A stretch of DNA of 64,000 nt from Dactylorhiza incarnata (taxonomy: Eukaryota; Streptophyta; Magnoliopsida; Asparagales; Orchidaceae). The stretch is from positions 2,675,001 to 2,739,000 of the forward strand of contig JAWHQI010000099.1 in the NCBI GenBank assembly GCA_033032865.1, written 5' to 3'. The position numbers and the translations under genes were made by a program. Below the pieces are notes generated by a model. It was not told the origin of the DNA. It searched no databases and saw only the letters and a list, made by a program, of their open reading frames with translations. Within the stretch, counting starts at the first letter, position 1; every line of letters starts with the position of its first letter. This document shows, piece by piece, positions 32,835-44,858 of the stretch.

Positions 32835-34763
32835 ATGGCGTCTCATGATCTCGCTTTTCCTGAGTGTCAAGGGGTTAGTCTACCACCTCTCTTTACTGGG
32901 TCAGATTTTAACTACTGGAAAAATCGAATGATGCATTTTCTTATGACCATAGATGTAGAAGTATGGAATATGGTAGAAGTTCAGTACTCTCCACCTACAA
33001 CTGTAGTGGGAGAGGCGACATTAGCAAAACCAAAAGATAAATGTGACGATAATGACAAACTAAGGTGTAAAAATAATGCTAAAGCAATGAACGCTTTATA
33101 TTGCGCTTTAAATAGGACTGAGTTTAATAGGATTTCTGCATGCACAACTGCTTATGATATTTGGAATCAATTGGAAGTAACTCATGAAGGTACATCGCAG
33201 GTGAAAGACGCAAAGCTATTCCAACTAGAATATGAATATAAAAAATTCAGGATGGATACCGAAGAGGACATTAACTCGATGTACACCCGCTTCACCAAGA
33301 TCGTCAACGCTTCAAAGGCACTTGGAAAGAACTATTCAGACGGGGACTTGGTGAGGAAAATTCTTCGTTCCTTACCTCCAAGGTTCAATCCAAAGGTGAC
33401 AGCCATCTCAGAGTCGCACAACTTAAGAATGCTCCAGATCGAGAACCTTAGTGGGAATCTCAAAACCCATGAGGTAGAACTCCAGATTCAACACGATGAA
33501 TACAACAAAGAGCCAAAGAAAAAGGCGCTAGCGCTAAAGTCAAAGAAGGAGAGCATCGAAGATGATGATGAAGATGAAGAAGGTCTCCTGGTGAAGAACT
33601 TCAGGAAGTTCATCAGGAATCCGGAAAGAAGGAACACATTTCGCAAATACTTCCAAAAGGATACTCGACGAAAGGGATCTTCCTCTTCATCAAGGAAAGA
33701 AAAAGGAAGCGAAGATGAAGAAGAAAGACCACCACCAGAGTGCTACCACTGCAGAAAGACCGGGCACATTCGGAGTCAGTGCCCAAAATATCAAAAGGAG
33801 CAAAAAGAACAACACAAAGCAAAAGAGAAGAAGAAGGTACTGAAAGCCGCAACTTGGGATGATTCTTCCTCTGAAGAGTCAAACGAGGCTGAGTCAAGTA
33901 GCGAGGAGGAAGCAAACTTATGCTTAATGGCAAAAAGCAATGATGACGACACCAGTGTTCTTAGCGACACTGAGGTAATTCCTCCTACTTTCGAAGAACT
34001 CTACGATGAATTTGTTTTAACTTGCAAATCCTATGATCAATGTATAAAAGATAATATTATATTAAATCGTGAAAATGAAGCTATTATCAAAGAAAATCAT
34101 AAGCTCACAAAAAAATTGATTTCCCTTGAGAAGAGAAAGGTTTCATGTCAAGAGTGTGAGCACTCTTTATTTAAGACAAAAGAACTTGAAGTTTCTCTTT
34201 CTAAGGCCCTTGCACAAAACAAAACTATTGCAAAAGAAAAGGAGGACTTAGAGAGAAAACTAAAAACCACTTTTCTATAAATTGAAAATAATAAAAAGGG
34301 ATTTGAAAATAAATGTGTTTTGATTGTACAAGAAAATACTTTTCTTAAAAAACAAAATCATGACCTCAATATTGCCATAAACAAATTCGGGATTGGTCAA
34401 AAATCCCTGGATATGATTTTGGGAAACCAATGTTATGGTTCTGCAAAATTTGGGGTCGGATATAAAAGTGAACCCTAACGCCCAGCGCTAGCTACTAACG
34501 CCGGCGGTAGCTCAACTGATAAGAAATTTTCTGTTTTTTCTAACGTCCAAACATCATCTAACAAGAGGAACGTAGAAACTTAGAAAAGGGTCTCAACTCC
34601 CTTTATTTCGTGTGCTAATTGTCTTAAGTTTGGACACACGTCTAGCTCTTGCAGGAATATAAAACAATGTTCTTTAAAATAAATCTTTGTACCTAAGAAA
34701 TCCACTTACTCTATGGGTGGTACCTCTTGGGTATCTGGATCTTTACTCTCATCTTCTCTCTAG
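32835..34763 (+). pseudogene. Gag of copia 4
   Basis: The start MASHDLAFPECQG at 32835 is 35 bp past the primer site. The capsid-like core (NYWKNRMMHFLMTID; YDIWNQLEVTHEG; SMYTRFTKIV) is followed by a first zinc knuckle CYHCRKTGHIRSQC (near 33742), an acidic Ser/Glu stretch and coiled-coil-like segments. TAA at 34278 interrupts; the same frame continues (SLDMILGNQ) to another TAA at 34477. A second knuckle, CANCLKFGHTSSSC (34611-34652), follows. The frame ends at TAG 34761-34763, a few codons before protease. Two knuckles far apart are usual in SIRE-like gags. Confidence 0.88.
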
Positions 34764-34784
34764 ATTTGCAGGAAGGCTAAGGAA

Positions 34785-37700
34785 ATGGAGGACGTGTGGT
34801 ACTTGGACTCAGGCTGTTCCAAGCACATGACGGGCAACAAAGCAAAATTCCTTAGCCTAGAAAAGAAGAAAGGAGGGATCGTAACGTTTGGTGATAACGG
34901 TAAAGGAAGGATCATGGGAGTTGGTACAGTGGGTAACGAATCTTTTCTTATCTCAAATGTTCTTTATGTTAAAGGTTTGAAACATAACTTAATATCTATA
35001 AGTCAACTATGTGATAAAGGATTAGACGTATTATTTGAATCATCAACTAATCTTTGCAAAATTGTTAATCCTAAAACAAAATATGTGTTACTAACTGCAC
35101 CTAGAATTCACAATGTTTATATAGTTTCATTTCATGATCTTTCCAAATCATCTATAAAATGTTTTATAACCAAAAATGATGAATTAGAACTATGGCATAG
35201 ACGTTTAGGTCACGCTAGTACACAGCTCATTTTAAAACTAGCAAAAAGGGAATTGATTAGAGGATTGCCTAAGTTGAATGGAAATTTATCTTCACTATGT
35301 TCATCATGCCAAAAAGGAAAATTTACAAAATGATCTTTTAAAAGCAAAAACGAAATTTCTACTTCAAAACCATTACAACTAATTCATATGGATCTCTTTG
35401 GTCCCGTTAACACCGCAAGTCTTGGTGGCAAAATATGCACCTTCGTTCTAATAGATGATTTCTCAAGATATTGCTGGACTTTATTTCTCTCTTCCAAATC
35501 TGATGCGTTTTGAGAATTCTCAAAATTATGTACTCGTATTCAAAATGAACTAGATTTAAAAATAAAGTGCATTCGCTCAGATCATGGAGGTGAATTTGAA
35601 AATGAAAATTTTAAATCTTTTTGTGAAATGTTAGGTATTAAGCATGAGTTCTCTGCTCCACGCACACCTCAACAAAACGGTGTTGTAGAACGGAAAAATT
35701 GGACAATCCAAGAACTAGCACGCACCATGTTATCTGAATTTAAATTACCTAAGTCGTTTTGGGCTGAAGCCGTAATCACATCATGCTATGTAATGAATAG
35801 AGTTATGCTTCGCCCATCACTAAATCTCACACCGTATGAACTATATTTTCAAAAGAAACCTAACATATCATATTTTAAAGTATTTGGATGTAAATGTTTT
35901 ATTCTTAATACAAAAGATTCTTTAGGAAAATTTGATGAGAAATGTGATGAAGGAATATTCCTTGGATATTCTTCAACCAGTAAAGCATATAGAATATTTA
36001 ATAAAAGATCGAGTAAGGTTGAAGAGTCTATTAATGTTAAATTTGATGAGTTTAGTCCATGTGCAGAGAAGCCTTCTACAGGTACAAATGATGAACCTTT
36101 GCCATCTTTGGAGTACGACGAAGAGGAACCGTCCAAAGAAGAGGAGGAGAAGTCCAATGAAGTTGAATATGTACCTCCAAGTGTGTTGAACTTCTCAAAA
36201 AATCATCCAAAAGAGCTAGTCATTGGGGAACATTCTACTGGGGTAAGAACTCGATCCTCTCTTCATGAAATGTTTTCAAATATTTGTTTTGTTTCCGAAA
36301 TCGAACCTAAAAACGTTTCCACCACTTTAAATGACGAATTTTGGTTTTTGGCTATGAATGAAGAGTTAGGACAATTTGAAAGAAATAAAGTTTGGAATCT
36401 AGTAGAAAGACCATCTAATCATCCAATTATTGGCGTAAAATGGATCTTTAAAAATAAATTAGATGGTGAATCTAGGATTATGAGAAATAAAGCACGCTTA
36501 GTTGCTCAAGGTTATTCTCAAATTGAGGGGTTAGATTTTGAAGAAACTTTTGCACCCGTTGCTCGCTTAGTATCTATACGAATATTTTTGGCATTTGCGA
36601 GTTTTAAACGAATAAAACTATTTCAAATGGATGTTAAAAGTGCCTTTTTTTAAACGGGTTTATAAAAGAAGAAGTTTATGTAGAACAACCCCCCAGTTTC
36701 ATAAATGAAAAATTCCCTAATCATGTTTACAAATTAGAAAAAGCGCTTCATGGTTTAAAACAAGCGCCCCGTGCATGGTATGATCGACTTACATCATTTT
36801 TGTTAAAGCACAGTTATGTTATGGGAAGTGCCGACAACACACTCTTCATTAAGCATAATAATAACGATCTAATTATTTTACAAATATATGTTGATATCAT
36901 TTTTGGAGCCACTAATGAAGAGTTGTGTAATGAAGTAGTATTAGTAATGAAAAATGAATTTGAAATGAGTCTTGTAGGAGAACTATCATATTTTCTTGGT
37001 TTTCAAATCTCACAACAAACTGATGGTATCTTTATTTGTCAAACAAAATATGTTCACGATATGCTTAAACGATTTGGATTTGAAAATCTCAAACAAGCTT
37101 CTACTCCCATGAGTGCTTCTTTAAAACTAGGAAAAGATGAATCCGGAATTTCAATTGATCAAACGCTATATAGAGGAATGATAGGATCTCTTCTTTACTT
37201 AAGTGCTTCTAGACCAGATATAATGTTTGCCGTATGTTTATGTGCTCGCTTTCAAGCCAATCCAAAAGAATCTCATTTGAAAGCGGTAAAACGTATTTTT
37301 TGTTATCTATTAGGGTCATCTAAATTAGGATTATGGTACCCACACAATGATTCATTCACACTCCACGGCTATTCCGATTCAAACTACGCCGGGTGTTCAC
37401 TAGATCAAAAAAGCACTAGCGGTACTTGTCACTTTCTAGGACCCTCTTTAGTAGCTTGGTCTAGTCGAAAACAATCTTCGGTTGCACTCTCCACCACGGA
37501 GGCCGAATATATCGCACTTGGTAGCTGTTGTGCACAAGCTTTATGGATGAGTCAAACACTAGAGGATTTTGGATTTCATCTTAAAAACATTGATCTTAAA
37601 TGTGACAACAAAAGTGCAATAGACCTCACATATAATCCCGTACACCACTCTAGATCCAAACACATCGATTTTCGTCATCATTTCATTAGGGATCACATCA

Positions 37701-37831
37701 AGAAAGAGCATGTAAAAGTAAGCTTCATTGGCACGGACTCTCAACTCACTGACATATTTACTAAACCTCTTCCCGATGCAAGATTTCGATTATTACGTCT
37801 TGAGTTAGGTGTCCTAGATCTTTCGAGTTAA
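34785..37831 (+). pseudogene. Protease, integrase, RT/RNase H of copia 4
   Basis: Protease active site YLDSGCSKHMTG is at 34785+. The integrase zinc motif is LWHRRLGHAS...CSSCQKGK; the core has Asp in HMDLFGP, Asp in IRSDHGGEF and Glu in [13 protein letters not shown] stops lie at 35331-35333 and about 35511. RT starts near 36350; at 36644-36650 a run of seven T (five expected for AFLNG) shifts the frame by two and creates TAA. After the shift RT continues with [12 protein letters not shown], but the catalytic motif reads YVDII (36886-36900): one codon is missing, so one Asp of YVDD is lost. RNase H (YSDSNYAGC, STTEAEY, CDNKSAI) is complete to 37831. Confidence 0.92.
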
Positions 37832-38104
37832 AACACATTCAAAAACACAATTTTTGCATGTTTTAACCATCGAAAACATCTCCTAAAAATCTGAGATTTC
37901 AGCATGAAACTACTATTGGGACACTTAATCAAGATCAACAATCAAAAATTTCAAAATCATGAAAAATCGTGTACTGTTTCCCGCGCTAGCACTAACGTCG
38001 GCGCTGGCGTACTTATGTGTTTTTCTGTATTTTTAAAATTTTGAAAAATTCCTAAAAATATATTAATCTATATATACTATTTGTTTTTACACTTCTGATT
38101 ATAT

Positions 38105-38370
38105 TTTATTTTTGAAAAATCAAATACAAAAATACAAAAGTTAAAATTACAAAAAATATGTTTTGTTTAAAGTGTACTTTTGAAAAATCGAATACAAAAA
38201 TACAGAAGTTAAAACTACAAAAAAAATGTATGTTTTGTTTAAAGTCTATTATTTTTACAAAATCCAAATTACAAAAAAAATATGTCTTGCTTTTTGCTTA
38301 AAGTTTATGTCTTTTTGAAAAATAAATTCAAATACAAAAATATAAAACACTGAAACTATAAAAAAAAACT
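38105..38370 (+). repeat. Imperfect tandem repeat of about 65 bp, about four units
   Basis: Units share TTTTTGAAAAATC, AATACAAAAATAC, AAACTACAAAAAA and TTTTGTTTAAAGT in the same order. Confidence 0.75.
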
Positions 38371-38833
38371 GTATGAATTTTCGTATGACAATCAAGCATG
38401 ATTTAATCTATTCCTTAGGACTTCTATAATGTTGCACTTTATTTTTTCAAACTCTTTGAACATTGTTTTCATCATGCTTTGATATATCTATTACCATGTG
38501 CATCAATTATATTGAAAGTTGTGTAGAACTATGCGTAGCATGCCTCTAAGTATGAGTAAATGTTTTATGTGTGATAATGATCTTTATTCACTCACTTATT
38601 TTGGCATTGTCTACATTTGTGTTTAATTTAAAGAATGCTTGTATATGTTTTGTATTAGTACAATAAATTAAAATTGCACAAGTATCTTACCTACACTCCT
38701 TTATTTGCACTTTTAAAAAATTAAGAAAAGTGGTTATCTTTTTTCATAAATTTTATTGGTTTGCAAAACAAGTGTATTCGGAGAACTTTGTACAAAATAA
38801 AAATCATAAAATAAAGTGACAAAGATAACTCCA

Positions 38834-39074
38834 CCAAGCACTACTTGAACCTCCTGATAAGTCTTAATAAGCGTTGTGAGGTTGAGCACTTTGGAAAGAA
38901 TAGTAAAGTATCTTGTGCAAACCATAACTTTCTTTCAAAATAAAAACCACTTATTCTTAAGTACACCGGATCACAATAAAAATCAATCTTGAAGAATAAA
39001 ACTAGGTGATCCCCCAAGCACTACTTTGCACTCTGATAAGTCTTAATGAGCATTGTGTGTGCAAAGCACCTTGG
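38834..39074 (+). repeat. Two 61-nt hairpin units with compensating stems
   Basis: Units at 38834-38894 and 39014-39074 begin CCAAGCACTACTT, share the loop core TGATAAGTCTTAAT and end TTGG. The inner stems are AACCTC/GAGGTT in the first and CTTTGCAC/GTGCAAAG in the second: different sequences, pairing kept. Confidence 0.8.
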
Positions 39075-39936
39075 TAGTTGTACATTTTTTTTCGTGCATT
39101 GAAGTTTGTGGAAGTAAAATTATTTGTGTTTTATTGTGCTCTTACTTTACATATTACTTGTATTTTTTATTAAAACATGTGTTTACTCTACTCAAAAATA
39201 CACTTATGTGCACATCATTATCTTCCATAACACTTCTTCTCATGAGTATTGGATCCTAATGCTAATTCTATACTATTCTTTACGTATGAAATGCACTAGA
39301 TAACCTAGCATGCTTTCTACAATGTTTAGTATGTTTTGAAACTATGAATTAACATAACATTGTAGTACTATCTTTCTGATATCATTATTTCATGCTTGGT
39401 TAATTTATTACTAATTTTAAAATGTTTACAAAACATCTTCCTTATAAAATTAAACTCCTATATTTTTTAATTAATTATCATGTCTTACAAAAGATGTTTG
39501 CTTGTATTTTTCTAAGTCTTCCGCAACTTTACATTTACCTTCTATTTGTTTATGCTACAAACTCTGATTTATGACAATATTGTGATGAAAATAATTCTAA
39601 AACTCCTTCTCATTTCATTCTCTACAAGCTCGATCATGCTTTTATCTTATTATCAACTTTTTAGCAATGTCTCCTTACCCGCTTTTGCTAATAACAAAAA
39701 GGGGAGAACTAACATGATAAATATGAATCTGCGATCAAACTATAATGCTTAATTAAGATGATAGCTTACATATTAGGAGAACATTCACTTAGGGGGAGCA
39801 TGTATTTAGGGGGAGCAATTCTAAATGCTAAATGCTAAAATTATCCTAAGTCATCACTCTCACACACACACAAGTATGTTTCTTCATGCTTATATATTAA
39901 TGCTCTGATTTATCATTAATGGATTTATTATTATCA

Positions 39937-39948
39937 AAAGGGGGAGTT
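39937..39948 (+). promoter_or_regulatory. Polypurine tract of copia 4
   Basis: AAAAGGGGGAGTT abuts the 3' LTR start TGTTGG. Confidence 0.85.
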
Positions 39949-41063
39949 TGTTGGAACATGGTCTTCCGCATCTCCTAGGTTTGAGAATAACAAATCCCAT
40001 GTGTATTTGATCTTGTGTGTTTAAGTGTGCAGGATAACAAAGTCCACATGACTCAAGGATTACATAAGAAGGTTGCCCCCAAAGTTGAGCCAACAAATCC
40101 AATACATCTACTAGCGCTGGCGGTAGTCCTAGCGCAGGCGCTAGCGACGTTCGTCGAATTCCTGTTCGACAAAATATTGGCTCGAAGAGAAATTGCCGGG
40201 AGAACTTATAGAAGGAGATAGCGCCAGGCGATATCCGATAGCGCAGGCATTAGCGAGGAACACAGTTGGCAAGGGGGAAGTGTTTACTCGGATTGAAGAT
40301 TCTGCCGTGCAAAATGTGTCCTAATATGGCATAGCGCCGGCGGTAGCGCTAGCACAGGCGCTAGCGCTGAGGCTATAAAAAGGACTCCTCTCCTCTCATT
40401 TCAGACACACATCAGAGAGATATTAGAGAGAGATAGAGTGCTAGAATTCCAGAGGCTATCTTGGCCGAAAGTTGATGTCCTACCAAAGTTCTGAAACTTC
40501 TGAAGGAGAATCTCATCACGTCGGATCCAAACGAAGTCCGCTTCTACAACGCTTATTCTACAGCGGATCTTCACCTCCGACTTCAGAAGGGAGTTTTTAT
40601 TTATTTTCATTTCATATTCTTCTTGTAAACGGTTAGTGAAATCGCCTCGTGTTGGCGACTAGGTCTAGGTAGGACTTAGGGGGAAACTCGCCTAGTGTTG
40701 GTGACTAGATCTAGGCTAGGTATAGGGGGTGCTCGAGGCCACATTCGGGAAGGGTTGGCTAGAGCGGCTTGAGGCCGAATCCGGGAAGGATAGGCTAGGG
40801 CCACCGGTTCGTCGGGATGCGAGTCGGGATAGAAAACAAAAGGAGTTTACTATTCATCGCCACCGATTTCTAGCGTCATAGAAGTCAACTTTTGTAAAAC
40901 CCTATTTGATATTAATAAAGCATGTCTCTACTTTATTTCAATTGTTTTACTTGACTTTCTATTGTCTTAATCTTGCATTATTACAAAGTTTATAAAATAT
41001 CACTAAAGTTTTGAAAACCCTTATTCACCCCCCCCCCCTCTAAGGGCGCCTACCGATCCAACA
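39949..41063 (+). repeat. 3' LTR of copia 4
   Basis: Partner of 31667-32786, same ends, TATA box at 40374. Followed by the target duplication CATCG (41064-41068). Confidence 0.95.
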
Positions 41064-41068
41064 CATCG

Positions 41069-42540
41069 CTCCCCCTGCTTCCAGAACCTGAAGCCTCCAA
41101 CTCAGAGCTTGACACAGCTGGAGCTCCTGGTGAAACAGGCAACTCCACTTGAAGACTTCCTGCAGCTATCCCTGCTTCATCAACCCTGCTCTCTGGTAGT
41201 TCAACTCTTGAACTCCCCTTGTAGGAAGTCACTTCATCGAACACCACATCCCGAGATACCACAGATCTCCGTGTCTCAGGATCCATGCACCTCCATCCTT
41301 TCTTCCGCTCATCATATCCAACAAAGACTAGCTTCCTTGCTTTCGCATCTAGCTTTGTCCGAAGAGCATCAGGAATATGCACATAGCAGGTTGACCTGAA
41401 CACCCGAAGGTTAGCAACACTCGGTGTCTCCTTGAACATCAGTTCGTGAGGGGTCTTCATGTTGATAGGACTTAGAGGCATTCTGTTGATGACATAAGCC
41501 GCACAAGACATTCCCTCCGCCCAAAAGGACTTTGGGATACTCTTGGCATGAAGCCAGCATTTGCAGGTTTCTGTCAGATGACGGATCTTCCTCTCCGCAA
41601 CGACATTTTGCTGTGGAGTATGGGCACAAGTGAGCTCTCTCCGAACGTCGTATTTCCTGCAAAAACTTGAGAACTCACTAGAGGTGAACTCCCCACCATT
41701 GTCAGTTCTCAATTTCTTCACCCGCAGGCCTAACCGACCTTCCACCAGCTCCTTGAACTCCACAAACTTCACAAAGGCTTCCGACTTCTCTTTCAAAAAA
41801 TACACCCAGACATAACTGGTGTAATCGTCAATCAACACCAACATATATCTATTGCCTCCAAGGCTTGGGGTGGCTGTTGGTCCCATCAAATCACCGTGGA
41901 TGCACTCCAACGGCGCTTTGCATCTAGTTTGCGATTTATCAAATGGAAGTCGATGAGACTTACCAAACTGACATCCAGCACAAACATGACCATCTCCATA
42001 AGAGGACAAGCTAGGCAAGCCCTTGACAAGGCCCCTTACCGCCATAGCTTTCAATTTGTCCATGCCAACATGCCCCAACCTTTCATGCCAGATAGCCGCG
42101 CTATCGTCGGTCTTCATCTTATCAACGTAAGTACTTGTCGATAACACGAACAAGTCCTTCACCCTCTTTCCAATATGGATAACATCTCCCCTTATCTCCG
42201 ATTGAGTTTTAAGAAACTTCACTTCTGTTGGGCCAAACAGAACGTGATAACCGGCATCGACCACATTGGTCACAGAGAAGAGATTCTTCCTCATACCAGG
42301 CACGTGATAAACACTCCTCAATGTGAGTGGACCCTTATCACTGCTCAGGGAGACAACACCTTCTTGTTTGATAGCATGAACAGAATTATCAGCCGTAATG
42401 CTAGCATCGTTACCTGAGTAAGGCGCCAAAAAAGAGAACTTTGATTCATCCCCGGTGAGATGATGTCCACACCATGAATCAACAATCCAATCCTCTTCGA
42501 AGTTGATGGCAGCCAAGGCCTTAACGGGCATCGCCGTCAT
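41069..42540 (-). pseudogene. Protease and integrase of copia 3
   Basis: The frame runs uninterrupted from about 42540 to the copia 4 insertion. The protease motif is VDSWCGHHLTG, where DSGCGHHLTG is expected, so the Gly of the active-site triplet is lost. The integrase has the zinc motif IWHERLGHVG...CAGCQFGK, the core Asp in IHGDLMGP, Asp in LRTDNGGEF and Glu in VVAERKIRHL ([11 protein letters not shown] expected). The integrase-RT linker (rich in Ser/Gly) ends at the CATCG duplication and resumes beyond 31661. Confidence 0.88.
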
Positions 42541-43429
42541 ATTATCCGCAAAGGCTCCTCCCCATCCAGCTTCATCAGACTTTGGCTTCTCCTTCTCCGC
42601 TACATGTCCCGACTGAAGATTAACCCGGCAATCCCTCTTGAAGTGGCCAGTCTTATTGCACCTGAAGCACCTTGGTCCCTCTCCCTTCTTCTTCCAATCA
42701 GACTTAGGAGCATAACCTCTATCCTGCTGACCTGAAGTAGAGGGTCCATCATAACCCGGCTTCTTCTTCTCCCACTTCTTCTTCTTCTTTCCAAGAACAA
42801 CACATCACTATCTACCCAGAGATAGAAGTCCCCGCCATCTGTCTTGCCAAACTTTCTTGCGAAGCAAGTAAGTTCTCCAGCTCCAACAGAGATGGTTGAT
42901 TTGCCCAACCTTGAACTGAAGTCACAAAGGCAAGATACTCCTTCCGCAACCCGCGGATGATATGCCTCTTTAGTTTTGCCTCCGAGATGGGCTCATCAGG
43001 GTCCAATGCAGAAATCTCTGCTGTGAGGTTCTTCATCTTGAGAAAGAAGGTAGAAATAGAAAGATCGCCTTGAGAGGCCTTTGCCAACTCATTTTCAAGA
43101 AACTGTAGCCGAGCTACATTCTTCTTATTAAACAACACGTCCAAAGACGTCCAAATTTCAGCAGCAGATTTACATCCAATGATGTGATCAAATAGCTCCG
43201 GTGAGATAGCCCTCTTGAGAGTGAACTCTGCCTTAGCATTCGTCCTCCTCCAAAGTCTCACCTCTGCCATATTATCTCATGCTAGAAACACCTCTTGTGT
43301 GTCTTCTCCTCCAACTATCTCCCATAGATCCTCGCCAAGTAAATAGCTCTCCATACACGACCTCCATTTCTTATAGTTAGTCAATGTAAGGAGTTCAATA
43401 CCAAGCCCTCTTGTGAATCTGCCTTCCAT
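42541..43429 (-). pseudogene. Gag of copia 3
   Basis: The start MEGRFTRGLGIELL at 43429 leads into YKKWRSCMESYLLGED. A TGA near 43282 is followed in frame by MAEVRLWRRTNAKAEFTLKRAIS and the copia gag core (AAEIWTSLDVLF, ISTFFLKMKNLT). A frameshift near 42850 precedes the zinc knuckle CFRCNKTGHFKRDC (near 42650), which is in the protease frame. Confidence 0.85.
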
Positions 43430-43506
43430 GGCAATCTATGTGGTCTCTTCTTCACAAAGACGATGGCAACTCAAGTTGATCACTGTTTATCCACTCCAGG
43501 AACCTC

Positions 43507-43518
43507 CCTCTGATACCA
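43507..43518 (-). promoter_or_regulatory. Primer-binding site of copia 3
   Basis: The minus strand reads TGGTATCAGAGG right after the 5' LTR. Confidence 0.85.
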
Positions 43519-44690
43519 AGTTAAATTTTTTTGATTTGAATCGTTTAGGAGTAAGCAGGAGTTGCATCAACTGAGTTAAAGCCAAACAACCACAATGCCA
43601 CACAGCAACACAAGAAACTTTATTGAAACACAAACTTCATTTACAGTGCGAGGTATACATGGAGAGATATGATTCATCAGAATCACGGAGACGAGAAGAA
43701 CAAAACACATCAAAACAAATCTTGCGGCTAGATAAGCTGAGACCGCACATACCGCTCGACTCCAGAAGTCGCCCTGCTTGACCTGAGATCGCACGAACAG
43801 AAACCGGACAAATTGCCAGCACTACAATACCGCACCTCAGACCGCACGAACTAGAGCTTTATTGGAACGAAGAACTGAAGCTGTCGCCAGACCGCAACTC
43901 AGATCGCCTAACCGCTGAAGGTCGCCTGATCGCTGAGCTCGCTGCGAACAGCACAAGAATGAACATAAACCAGTTCGCAGACAGACCGTTGTCGAACTGT
44001 TTATTCAAGCCGCTGGGAAGAAGACCGCAACCTGCTGACCGCAAACCTGCGAACACAACAAACAGTCAACTCGCTTCCGAGACCGCCCGACCTCAAAGTG
44101 AGACCGCACGAATTAACCCAGGCTTAGTTCTTGCAGTTCTCGTTAGGAATGACGGGCCCTGCACCTCTATTTATAGGCGGGTAGACGGATGTCGTCACCT
44201 CACATGAGAGATACAAACACCACCCGTCAGATCGCCAGCGGTCTGATAAAGCAGACCGCGCGACCACACTACTTGGACGATCATCCGACCAAGACGCAGA
44301 TCAGCAGACAGGTCGCGCACAGGTCGCCCGAGCACGAGACCACGCACAAGCCGCGCGATCACAAAGGTACTCCTTCCTTAGACCACCAGGAGTAAACCAG
44401 GAACCATCTGGCCGATTTAGAACAAGTCGCCAGATCGTCAAGCACAAACCGCTCGGACAGGCGGCCACACATAGGAATAGACCGCCCGGTCTTCCAACAA
44501 GGAAGACATGCCAACCAGCACACCAACTCGGGAATAGACCGCAGCTACAAAGAACAAATCGGTAGAACCAGTAGTCCGCCAGAACAGACCGGCAAAGCCA
44601 GACTGGCAGAATACAAGCACAGGCCGCGCGGTCTCGGCGGTCTCCCAAAATCAGACCGCCCAGTCTCTACTTCACTTCAAATATTCAACA
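43519..44690 (-). repeat. 5' LTR of copia 3
   Basis: Partner of 28764-29947; the same AGACCGC words run across 43735-44670. It joins directly to a truncated chromo 5 LTR at 44691. Confidence 0.88.
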
Positions 44691-44754
44691 CTTACGCCCA
44701 AAATCAAGTCACAATGGGCACACAAATAATCAACGAAATACCAGGGGCGTTTCA
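44691..44754 (-). repeat. Truncated chromo 5 LTR start (right piece)
   Basis: Corresponds to 27947-28010 in the left piece. In element orientation it starts TGAAACGCCCC where the left piece has TGTAATGCCCC. Confidence 0.8.
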
Positions 44755-44858
44755 GTCACTCCCCCTAAAAGGAAGTTTTGTCCTGAAACTTGAAATCCAA
44801 CGATCATGAAAGATATAGAAAAATCCAAAGATTACCAGACGGAAGATTTACCTAAAAT

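Larger units (their letters stand above)
37832..39936 (+). other. Long non-coding tail of copia 4
   Basis: AT-rich, no ORF of note. It contains GCGCTAGC/GGCGCTGGCG words right after pol (37981-38010), an imperfect tandem repeat (38105-38370), two 61-nt hairpin units (38834-38894 and 39014-39074) and several AGGGGGAGCA tracts near 39790-39815 before the final polypurine tract. Confidence 0.75.
31667..41063 (+). mobile_element. Full-length SIRE-like Ty1/copia element (copia 4)
   Basis: A 9.4-kb element with two near-identical LTRs (31667-32786 and 39949-41063), a perfect CATCG duplication, an initiator-Met primer site, gag, protease, integrase, RT/RNase H, a long 2.1-kb non-coding tail and a polypurine tract. 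Structure is intact, but gag-pol has several stops, a T-run frameshift and a lost RT aspartate, so it cannot move by itself. Confidence 0.95.
28764..44690 (-). mobile_element. Ty1/copia element with both LTRs (copia 3), split by copia 4
   Basis: The minus strand carries 5' LTR (43519-44690), primer site, gag, protease-integrase, RT/RNase H, polypurine tract and 3' LTR (28764-29947). Copia 4 sits in the integrase-RT linker. The flanks (ATTATAA at left, CTTAC at right) do not match, and the chromo 5 flanks overlap, so the ends were not made by one insertion. All genes are broken. Confidence 0.88.

Noticed and set aside
28764..44690. Simple insertion of copia 3 into chromo 5
   Set aside because: The flanks overlap by about 817 bp and the five-base ends do not match.
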